Below the pieces are notes generated by a model. The model was not told the origin of the DNA. It made no database searches and was given only the letters and a program-made list of their open reading frames with translations. Positions 8,010 through 13,682 of a DNA stretch of 15,074 nt are shown here, piece after piece. A program made the translations under genes and the position numbers. How positions within the stretch are numbered: the first letter of the stretch is position 1; the number at the start of each line of letters is the position of its first letter. Source of the DNA: DASXZH01 sp036502005 (GTDB lineage: Bacteria; Armatimonadota; Fimbriimonadia; Fimbriimonadales; Fimbriimonadaceae); contig DASXZH010000054.1 of NCBI GenBank assembly GCA_036502005.1, positions 1 through 15,074 of the forward strand, in the 5' to 3' direction.

Positions 8010-8340
8010 GTGAGTCAAGGCCCAACGGGCCCAGATATTTCAGCGAAGCCTGCTGGCTCTTCGTGCGAGTGAAACGAGAACGAAGAGACGAGGGCTGGTA
8101 ACCGGCCACGGCACCCAAAAGGCCCAAAGGGTCGGGATAGGAACTCCATCTGCAGCGCGTGTCGTTAGCGCGGAGAGTCCACGTGGAACACCCACCCTCG
8201 ATCCCGCCCTCAAGGGCGAGAAGGACCTATGCCAAATTATTATCTGAACTTGGACTGCTGACGGAATGTGGTAAACCCGGTGACCTTATATCGTCGCTAG
8301 TTCACTGGCCCACCAGCTTCTTCCCCGTTCGCGCTCCTCG
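8010..8340. ncRNA. Structured intergenic region, candidate non-coding RNA (unassigned)
   Basis: The ~400 bp between two divergent genes has no convincing ORF but several strong inverted repeats. GGCCC/GGGCC is at 8019-8031. CTCTTCGT/ACGAAGAG (8057-8064/8080-8087) is perfect. GGCTGG/CCGGCC is at 8093-8107. A nested fold spans 8128-8210: AGGG, a bulged T and CGGGAT pair with ATCCCG plus CCCT. Inside it CTCC (8144-8147) pairs with GGAG (8172-8175), and GCGC (8155-8158) with GCGC (8168-8171). A competing hairpin CGCCC/GGGCG is at 8205-8218. I compared it by eye with RNase P RNA, tmRNA, SRP RNA, 6S RNA and SAM-I and found no secure match. The strand is unknown. Confidence 0.25.
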
Positions 8341-8381
8341 CAAATGACAAATAGACTCCGAAATCTAAACCGCCGTGAGCG

Positions 8382-8393
8382 TAAACTATCCCC
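8382..8393 (+). promoter_or_regulatory. Candidate -10 box immediately upstream of the 8394 start (leaderless layout)
   Basis: TAAACT (8382-8387) fits TANNNT and lies exactly six bases before the ATG at 8394. No Shine-Dalgarno is present. The same geometry precedes the divergent gene at 7990. No good -35 is visible at 17 nt. Confidence 0.4.
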
Positions 8394-10484
8394 ATGCTTC
8401 TCTGGATCGGTCTACTAGCCATCGCCCAAGCCGACCGAACCACGTTCCAAACGAGCCAGCCGTTTCGACCCTCCATCGCCATCCCCGCCGATGCGGCCGT
8501 CGTCTACGGGTTCGGAAACGATATGCCAGGCCGGGTCAAATCCTGGAAAGACCAAGGCTACACCGTCCAACTCATGACCGGCGTGGCCTGGGGGCAGTAT
8601 CAGGATTACCTCTATGGCCGGTTCGATGGCATAAACCACGTCGACGAAGCCCAAACCAACAAGGACGGCAACAAGATCAGCCACGGTGGCGATGTCTATT
8701 ACATGTCGCCAGGCCCCAGCTACGGCAAGTTCCTTGCTGCAGGGGTTAGAAAGGCTCTCGACGTGGGAGTCGATTCCATCTACCTAGAGGAACCCGAGTT
8801 CTGGGTGCGAGCCGGGTACAGCCCCGCCTTTAAACGCGAGTGGCAGGATTTCTACCACGAAGCGTGGCAAGCGCCAGATTCCTCAGCCGAAGCTCAATGG
8901 CGAGCCAGCAAGCTCAAATACTTTTTGTATCGCCGGGCGCTTCAGCAGGTTTTTGACGACGTTCAGCTTTACAACAAAGAGCACAATCGAAATGTGCATT
9001 GCTACGTGGCAACCCACAGCCTGCTCAACTACTCCAGTTGGAGCATTGTGAGTCCCGAATCGAGCCTCGCCCAGCTAAAGGGGTGCGATGGTTATATCGC
9101 CCAGGTTTGGACGGGCACGGCACGCACTCCGAACTACTATCAAGGGGAGCTCAAAGAGCGAACTTTCCAAACCGCGTACCTGGAATACGGCGCCATGATG
9201 AATGTGGCACGGGCCACAAGAAAGCGCCTTTGGTTTTTGGCCGACCCAGTCGAAGACGACCCCAAGCACGATTGGGGCGACTACAAGCGGAACTATGAAG
9301 CGACGGTCACGGCTTCGTTGCTCCAGCCGGACGTCGCGAACTACGAAGTCATGCCTTGGCCCGAGCGCATCTTTGAGGGCCAATACCCAACCGAAGCGGA
9401 CCCAAAAGTTAAAGCAGGTATCCCTCCAGCGTACGCTACTGAACTGCAACTCATTGATAATGCCCTTTCTAACATGGAGGCTCAAAAGGACGTCAAATGG
9501 ACCGATGAATTCCCTGGCATAGGCGTCGTGGTCAGCGACACTCTCATGTTTGAGCGCAGCGGGCCGACCCCGAGTGATCAGCAGCTTGGCCACATTTACG
9601 GATTGGCGCTCCCACTCCTGAATCGCGGATTCGCAGTTCAACCAGTTCAGCTTGAAACAGCCACAAAGGACGACTTGGCAAAACAGCGGATCCTGCTCAT
9701 GACTTACCGAGGAATGAAACCGATGACACCCGAATCGGACGCCAAATTAGCGAAATGGGTCGAGTCCGGGGGGCTATTGATCTTTGTGGATGACGACGGT
9801 GATCCCTTCAACAACATCCGCGAATGGTGGAATACCGGGGGCAAGGCCTTCAAAACTCCCCGAGAGGCACTCTTTCGCAAACTGCACATAAAGGAAGAAA
9901 ATGGCTTCCAAGAAGCCCTGTCGGGTGGGGTTGTATGGCTGCATAAGAACCCCGCCGAACTGGCTAAGTCAAAAAATGGTGATGAGGAGTTGATGCGGGT
10001 GGTCAGGAACTCGTTCCGCCAGATGAAGGGCTATTTCCCAGAAAGCCGGGACTTCTTCGAACTTAAACGAGGCATGTACGTGATCACGGCCAAACTCAAC
10101 AAGAGCGCCGAGATTCCAACACAGAACAGGGCATTCGTGAACCTGTACGATCCAGAACTGAAGCTGCAAGAGCCTGGTGTAGCGTCGGATGAAATGTACC
10201 AACTCTTGGTGGATGTTCAAAACATAAGGGAAAAGGGCATTCATCTACTTGCTCTCGCGGGAAAAACGTTGGAGTCGAAGGAATCAAGCGCCTCTGCCTC
10301 ATACGAAATCACAGGCATCGAGGGCACAAACGGGATTGCTTTATTAAAATGCCCCACTAAACCGGCGTCGGTCAACCTAAATGGAAACGCCGCTACCGAC
10401 ACAACCTACGATGCCAAACACCATTTATTGTGGGTTCGATTTGTAAACTCCGCAAAACCGCGAACATTAGAGGTAAGAATTTGA
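8394..10484 (+). CDS. Secreted glycoside-hydrolase-like protein (TIM barrel plus GATase-like domain), family not identified
   Basis: The protein has 696 residues. A short signal peptide (about 1-13, ending AQA) predicts export. Residues about 30-340 look like a (beta/alpha)8 barrel: VVYGFGNDMPGR (36-47), VDSIYLEEPEFW (126-137, a strand ending in clustered acidic residues E132/E133/E135 as in retaining glycosidases), HCYVATHSLLNYSSW and RLWFLADPVED. Residues about 375-480 resemble the GATase-like trimerisation fold that follows the barrel in GH42-type enzymes (IGVVVSDTLMFERSG, HIYGLALPLLNRGF, RILLMTY, WVESGGLLIFVDDDGD). The C-terminus is probably beta-rich. I infer a carbohydrate-active enzyme, but catalytic residues and substrate are not established. 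The stop overlaps the TTG start of the HAD gene. Confidence 0.7.
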   Translation: MLLWIGLLAIAQADRTTFQTSQPFRPSIAIPADAAVVYGFGNDMPGRVKSWKDQGYTVQLMTGVAWGQYQDYLYGRFDGINHVDEAQTNKDGNKISHGGDVYYMSPGPSYGKFLAAGVRKALDVGVDSIYLEEPEFWVRAGYSPAFKREWQDFYHEAWQAPDSSAEAQWRASKLKYFLYRRALQQVFDDVQLYNKEHNRNVHCYVATHSLLNYSSWSIVSPESSLAQLKGCDGYIAQVWTGTARTPNYYQGELKERTFQTAYLEYGAMMNVARATRKRLWFLADPVEDDPKHDWGDYKRNYEATVTASLLQPDVANYEVMPWPERIFEGQYPTEADPKVKAGIPPAYATELQLIDNALSNMEAQKDVKWTDEFPGIGVVVSDTLMFERSGPTPSDQQLGHIYGLALPLLNRGFAVQPVQLETATKDDLAKQRILLMTYRGMKPMTPESDAKLAKWVESGGLLIFVDDDGDPFNNIREWWNTGGKAFKTPREALFRKLHIKEENGFQEALSGGVVWLHKNPAELAKSKNGDEELMRVVRNSFRQMKGYFPESRDFFELKRGMYVITAKLNKSAEIPTQNRAFVNLYDPELKLQEPGVASDEMYQLLVDVQNIREKGIHLLALAGKTLESKESSASASYEITGIEGTNGIALLKCPTKPASVNLNGNAATDTTYDAKHHLLWVRFVNSAKPRTLEVRI

Positions 10485-11137
10485 GCGTGGTCGACGACAT
10501 CAATCTCAACACCCCTCGCCGCATCAAGGCCGTCGTTTTTGATATAGGCGGCGTGCTTATTGAAATTAACCGCGATTGGCAGTTCGCCATGCGTGATGCT
10601 GGCCTTAGAAGCCCTGTGCATGGGCATTTGAGTTCATTTTGGGCATTTGATGATTTCCAATTGGGAGCTATTTCGCTGGAAAAGTATTCTGAGGCGTTGC
10701 AGCTTTACCTAGCGCTGGGTTCGCCGGAAGACGCCCTCCTTGCCCATAACCACATCATTAGGGAATCCTATCCGGGCACGCTGGAATTGATCGAGGAGCT
10801 AAAAGATGCTGGCGTAACCACGGCGTGCCTTTCGAACACAAACCAACCGCATTGGGATGAGATGAGAAGCGGACGATTTCCAAATATCGATGCCTTGGAA
10901 GATTCGTTTGTGTCCAACGAGCTCAAGCTAGAAAAACCTCACCCTCCGATCTTTCAAGCGGTCGAGGACAAAATGAAGCTTTTGCCGGCCGAGATCCTTT
11001 TCTTCGATGATACGGAAATCAATATAGAAGGCGCGCTAGAAAAAGGTTGGAAGGCGCATTGGATCGACCACACGCAAAACCCCGCTGAACAGATGGAACT
11101 CATCCTGATCAGCGAGGGCGTTTTGCAAGCTCCCTAA
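10481..11137 (+). CDS. HAD-superfamily hydrolase, subfamily IA, YihX-like
   Basis: The protein has 218 residues from the TTG at 10481-10483. That start is preferred because AGAGG (10469-10473) sits seven bases upstream and the TTG overlaps the stop of the previous gene (TTGA). Starting at the upstream ATG at 10430 would overlap that gene by 55 nt. HAD motifs: VVFDIGGVL (D21 nucleophile), CLSNTN (S118), EKPHPPIF (K152) and FFDDTEINIEGA (D176/D177). The Asp usually found two residues after the nucleophile is Gly (G23), as in E. coli YihX (FDLGNV), an alpha-glucose-1-phosphate phosphatase. SNTN and FFDD-x-NIEGA also match YihX. A sugar-phosphate phosphatase acting with the upstream glycosidase-like gene is plausible but inferred. 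The stop overlaps the convergent lipoprotein stop by 4 nt. Confidence 0.88.
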   Translation: MSVVDDINLNTPRRIKAVVFDIGGVLIEINRDWQFAMRDAGLRSPVHGHLSSFWAFDDFQLGAISLEKYSEALQLYLALGSPEDALLAHNHIIRESYPGTLELIEELKDAGVTTACLSNTNQPHWDEMRSGRFPNIDALEDSFVSNELKLEKPHPPIFQAVEDKMKLLPAEILFFDDTEINIEGALEKGWKAHWIDHTQNPAEQMELILISEGVLQAP

Positions 11138-11157
11138 CGGGAGACAGCTTTCTTTTT
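11130..11157 (+). terminator. Possible terminator hairpin spanning the two convergent stop codons
   Basis: CTCCC (11130-11134) pairs with GGGAG (11139-11143) around a TAAC loop that contains the HAD stop codon. After ACAGC a T-rich tract runs from 11149 to 11156. The stem is short and the T-tract is displaced by five bases, so this is a weak call. Confidence 0.3.
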
Positions 11158-11598
11158 GAAGGTTCCTGTTGAAGTCTGGGTTAGGCTCCAAGTGTCCGCG
11201 AAAGTTGCCGTCGTGGTTGTATTTGTGTCGTTAAGGCTGGCGGTGTAGGGAACCACGCCGTTGACAGGCGTGCCAGGAATAAAGGTGCCGCTAAATGTAA
11301 TAGTGGTGGTAACCGAATTGGCGGTGTTCGTTAGAGATCCGCTTATGTTGTTGCTGTTATCCACAGTGCCCGTAATGTTGTAAACCGCTTGCGTGGCGGC
11401 GTTTGTGGTGGTCCCAGATAGGTTGCCAAACTGGTCAACTGAAAGTGCCACCGAGCCATTTTCCGGGACGGATGGACGACTATACGTTCCCGCGTAAGTG
11501 CCTGAATAAACACTTACGCTCGATCCGTTCCCAATGGTGCCTCCGCAACCGACAAGGGCGAGGCAAAAGACGAGGGCTGCTAATATCAGAACTTTCAT
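11134..11598 (-). CDS. Small lipoprotein, Thr/Asn/Gly-rich beta protein of unknown function
   Basis: The protein has 154 residues from the ATG at 11596-11598. The N-terminus (MKVLILAALVFCLALVGCGG) is a lipoprotein signal with lipobox LVGC; lipidation at C18 would anchor it in the membrane. The mature part is rich in Thr, Ser, Asn and Gly with alternating polar and hydrophobic residues (YSGTYAGTYS, LSGTTTNAATQAVYNITGTV, NISGSLTNTANSVTTTITFSG), suggesting a beta-sandwich or beta-barrel. It ends FKKKAVSR. A longer frame opens at ATG 11628, but its start codon overlaps the predicted -10 box, so the inner ATG is preferred. I do not recognise the family. It lies just downstream of the terminator of the paralogue pair and has its own promoter. 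Confidence 0.8.
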   Translation of the reverse strand: MKVLILAALVFCLALVGCGGTIGNGSSVSVYSGTYAGTYSRPSVPENGSVALSVDQFGNLSGTTTNAATQAVYNITGTVDNSNNISGSLTNTANSVTTTITFSGTFIPGTPVNGVVPYTASLNDTNTTTTATFADTWSLTQTSTGTFKKKAVSR

Positions 11599-11626
11599 GG
11601 CAATTGCAATTGTGACTGACGGGCAC

Positions 11627-11655
11627 ATAATACCGGTGCGCCGATTTTTAGTTAA
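11627..11655 (-). promoter_or_regulatory. Promoter of the lipoprotein gene
   Basis: On the minus strand TTAACT (11650-11655) and TATTAT (11627-11632) are separated by exactly 17 bp and match the housekeeping -35/-10 consensus well (4/6 and 5/6). The predicted start near 11620 leaves a leader of about 22 nt before the ATG at 11598. Confidence 0.6.
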
Positions 11656-11671
11656 TTCCTATTAAACAAAA

Positions 11672-11697
11672 AAAACACCCCTTGCAAGGGGTGTTTT
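11672..11697 (-). terminator. Rho-independent terminator after the 11727-12461 gene
   Basis: This is a perfect 26-bp palindrome (13 bp per arm, 11672-11684/11685-11697) with a CCCC/GGGG core. On the minus strand it runs into eight consecutive T residues. It lies 30 bp past the stop of the upstream paralogue and separates it from the lipoprotein promoter. The plus strand also ends in TTTTCTT, so it could work in both directions, though no plus gene ends here. Confidence 0.9.
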
Positions 11698-11726
11698 CTT
11701 AATCTAGCCGCGAATCGGATTGCTTG

Positions 11727-12461
11727 TTAGCCTTCGTAATCGTTATTGATCGAGAGGACCGAGGAAGTAAAGGTAGCAACTGAGCCGCTGAACTGGCCCG
11801 AGCAATAAACGTTTGTCGTACTGCTGCGGCCGCCAACTTCCATTGTGGATTCACCCTCAGCCAAGAAATCGAACGTATTCATTGGCAAAGAACCGGTGGG
11901 AAAAGCAACTGTGGAAACTCCGGAAGCAACCGAAGGAGCCGGCAACGAAACCGAATATTTCGCTACAGGGACTGCTATGGAAAGATCAACTCCACCATAA
12001 AAAAGATAAGTGCCCGCGATATTGCAATTTGGCGTCAGCATCTCTAATGTGGGTTGGCCCGTATTTGCAAAAGCGATAGCATCCTGTGTCACTCCTGTCG
12101 TCGAAATGGGCACCGCTCGCCGCGCAGTGGCGTCGTCGCCCGAATAGGCTGTGAATGCACTGATTGTCCCGCCTGCACTGTAGGTGGCCGCAAACGGTTG
12201 GCTGCCTGCCACCATTAACTCAACAGCATCGCCGGATGAGATGGGGCCAGTGCTGGTGGCGCTGCCGATAACAAGAACGCCAGGGTACGTTTTGTTAACC
12301 GTTCCAACCTTCAGAACGATGGTTTGGGCTGTTGCCGATGGGTTAATCGTGGCTGTTGCGGTGCCGCTTACCCAGCCCATTGAACCGGAAATAGTGTCCG
12401 TTGCGAAAGCGCAGGTGACACCGATGGCCACGAGTGCAAGTATTGAAAGTGTTTTAAGCAT
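11727..12461 (-). CDS. Secreted protein of unknown family, tandem paralogue A
   Basis: The protein has 244 residues with a classical signal peptide (about 1-20, ending CAFA). The mature chain is beta-rich and Thr/Ser/Gly-rich, with no enzymatic motif. Blocks shared with the neighbouring paralogue include SGSMGWVSGTATATI, VELMVAGSQPFAATYSAG, ATARRAVP-STTGV, TPNCNIAG-YLFYGGVD and FDF-A-GEST. Two mature cysteines are present (TPNCNIAG and VYCSGQ); only the first is kept in the paralogue. The ATG (12459-12461) has a good Shine-Dalgarno, GGGAGG (12470-12475). Its promoter is duplicated from the paralogue and a strong terminator follows, so it is probably transcribed on its own. Secretion is well supported and function is unknown; a surface or structural role is possible. 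Confidence 0.85.
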   Translation of the reverse strand: MLKTLSILALVAIGVTCAFATDTISGSMGWVSGTATATINPSATAQTIVLKVGTVNKTYPGVLVIGSATSTGPISSGDAVELMVAGSQPFAATYSAGGTISAFTAYSGDDATARRAVPISTTGVTQDAIAFANTGQPTLEMLTPNCNIAGTYLFYGGVDLSIAVPVAKYSVSLPAPSVASGVSTVAFPTGSLPMNTFDFLAEGESTMEVGGRSSTTNVYCSGQFSGSVATFTSSVLSINNDYEG

Positions 12462-12517
12462 ATTTTTTGCCTCCCGATGCCCGCACGAACCGTATCTCGC
12501 GAGCTTAGATTGAATTC

Positions 12518-12546
12518 ATTCTATCAAGGTTTAAGTCTGTAATCTA
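12518..12546 (-). promoter_or_regulatory. Promoter of paralogue A (TAGATT-N17-TAGAAT)
   Basis: The -10 TAGAAT (12518-12523) and upstream TAGATT (12541-12546) are 17 bp apart. The same pair, spacing and flanking TTACCAGTAGATT occur before paralogue B. The intervening spacer differs between the two copies, which supports the two hexamers as the conserved elements. The -35-like box is a poor match to TTGACA, so another sigma factor is possible. Confidence 0.6.
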
Positions 12547-12562
12547 CTGGTAATTGTATCCT

Positions 12563-12584
12563 GCCGCGAATCTGGCGGCTTTTT
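12563..12584 (+). terminator. Weak hairpin followed by T-tract between the paralogues
   Basis: GCCGC (12563-12567) pairs with GCGGC (12575-12579) and five T residues follow at 12580-12584, giving terminator polarity on the plus strand. Both flanking genes are on the minus strand, so it would only stop antisense transcription. It is not a good terminator for paralogue B. Confidence 0.3.
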
Positions 12585-12616
12585 CTTCAATAAGTTGTTG
12601 TTTTTACTAACCCCAT

Positions 12617-13333
12617 TTAGTTTTCAAAGTGCGAGTAAATGACCAGCACCGCGCCGGTAAATGTCGCGACCGGTCCAATCATTCGCCCTGATACATAAAC
12701 GCTGCTGGAGGAACTCTCCCCAAATAGTTCTATCGTAGATTCACCAGTGGCCTCGAAATCGAAGAGATTTTCAGGCAAAGTGGTGGTCGGATAGGCGATA
12801 GTGGAAACCCCAACGCTGGCATTGCCGGTGGGTAGAGTGACTGAATATTTCGGCAGTGGGAGTTCGAAGCTCATATCGACGCCGCCATAGAAAAGATACA
12901 CGCCGGCAATATTGCAGTTAGGCGTTTGTATCTGCAGCGTGCCCGCGTTAAAGGCGATTCCATACTGGATTACGCCAGTTGTGGATACGGGCACTGCTCG
13001 GCGCGCTGTGGCAAGGCCATCTGAGGTCATGGCAGAGATCGTGGCTCCCGCACTATAAGTAGCGGCAAAAGGCTGGCTACCTGCGACCATTAACTCAACA
13101 GGAGATCCCGAATAGATAATGTCGTTGTTAGGATCCCCTACAACGTAAATGCTTTTGTAGGTCGTGTTCGTCGTGCCGACCTTTATAACGATTGTCTGGG
13201 GCGTGGTCGATGGAGTTATGGTAGCTGTTGCTGTGCCGCTAACCCAACCCATTGAACCGGAAATAGTGTTCGTGGCGAAAGCGCACGTAGCGCAGAGAGC
13301 CGCAAGTGCAAGTACTGAAAGTGTTTTGAGCAT
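12617..13333 (-). CDS. Secreted protein of unknown family, tandem paralogue B
   Basis: The protein has 238 residues and is clearly homologous along its whole length to the downstream gene. The signal peptide (about 1-20, MLKTLSVLALAALCATCAFA) is nearly identical, followed by SGSMGWVSGTATATI. A single mature cysteine remains, in TPNCNIAG; the second Cys of paralogue A is Val here (VYVSG). It is six residues shorter, mainly around the loops after VVGDPNND and after the ISAMTS segment. The ATG (13331-13333) is preceded by AGAGGC (13342-13347). It has its own copy of the TAGATT-N17-TAGAAT promoter. No catalytic motif or known domain is visible. The pair is a recent-looking tandem duplication that carried its promoter along. 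Confidence 0.85.
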   Translation of the reverse strand: MLKTLSVLALAALCATCAFATNTISGSMGWVSGTATATITPSTTPQTIVIKVGTTNTTYKSIYVVGDPNNDIIYSGSPVELMVAGSQPFAATYSAGATISAMTSDGLATARRAVPVSTTGVIQYGIAFNAGTLQIQTPNCNIAGVYLFYGGVDMSFELPLPKYSVTLPTGNASVGVSTIAYPTTTLPENLFDFEATGESTIELFGESSSSSVYVSGRMIGPVATFTGAVLVIYSHFEN

Positions 13334-13356
13334 AGAAATCTGCCTCTTACTAGATC

Positions 13357-13385
13357 ATTCTATCAACGTTTACGGCCGGAATCTA
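13357..13385 (-). promoter_or_regulatory. Promoter of paralogue B (TAGATT-N17-TAGAAT)
   Basis: TAGAAT (13357-13362) and TAGATT (13380-13385) are 17 bp apart, the same arrangement as before paralogue A. The predicted start near 13350 gives a leader of about 17 nt containing the Shine-Dalgarno at 13342-13347. Confidence 0.6.
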
Positions 13386-13433
13386 CTGGTAATTCGTTTG
13401 TACCGCTAAATTTTTGCCTGTTTGTTTAACTAT

Positions 13434-13673
13434 TTACTCGCCCTCATCTTTAAAGGCGTTGTCCCTTGATCGCTTCAGCAGTAACAAAACGGATCCTGCA
13501 GCAAGTGCTTCTAAGGCGAGAACTATCACCAAACCCATCAAAACCACAATGCAAGTCGCCCACCGTCCGGTTTCGTTCCAGTTGCAAAAAATTGCGATGG
13601 CGCCCGTAACACAGTAGAAGCCGAAACCTAGCTTCAACAACTCTTGAAATGCCAAGGGGAGTTTTTTTAGCAT
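13434..13673 (-). CDS. Small two-helix membrane protein
   Basis: The protein has 79 residues with two hydrophobic segments: about 14-30 (LGFGFYCVTGAIAIFCN) and about 38-65 (ending in LLLLKRSRD, a positive cytoplasmic flank). The tail is short and acidic (FKDEGE). The ATG (13671-13673) is nine bases past the stop of the aldo/keto reductase, implying co-transcription and perhaps translational coupling. No family is recognised. The sharp division into two helices and the operon position argue for a real gene, but its size and lack of homology evidence keep the call modest. Confidence 0.6.
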   Translation of the reverse strand: MLKKLPLAFQELLKLGFGFYCVTGAIAIFCNWNETGRWATCIVVLMGLVIVLALEALAAGSVLLLLKRSRDNAFKDEGE

Positions 13674-13682
13674 CTCTGTTAT

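Noticed and set aside
8093..8150. Similarity of GGCTGGTAAC...GGCAC...ATAGG to the P11-P12 part of RNase P RNA
   Set aside because: The essential upstream GAGGAAAGTCC block and downstream ACAGAA-CGGCTTA block are absent, and the space upstream is taken by the MTHFR gene.
7991..8200. SAM or cobalamin riboswitch upstream of the methionine-pathway gene
   Set aside because: No S-box core motifs or B12 box found on the minus strand, and the -10 box next to the start codon leaves no leader.
8130..8320. Loose resemblance of the reverse strand to 6S RNA
   Set aside because: No closing stem of the expected length could be paired across about 180 nt; the matches are short and may be chance.
8159..8347. 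62-aa plus-strand ORF in the divergent intergenic region
   Set aside because: GTG start without a ribosome site, proline/arginine-rich low-information sequence, no recognisable motif, and it overlaps strong inverted repeats.
9075..9641. 188-aa minus-strand ORF inside the glycosidase-like gene
   Set aside because: A shadow frame of a long coding gene, without motifs or a start context.
10430..10480. ATG at 10430 as start of the HAD gene
   Set aside because: It would overlap the upstream gene by 55 nt and add 17 residues before the HAD fold; the TTG at 10481 has a well-placed AGAGG.
11599..11628. Longer lipoprotein start at ATG 11628
   Set aside because: It would add MCPSVTIAIA before a complete lipoprotein signal, and its start codon overlaps the predicted -10 box.
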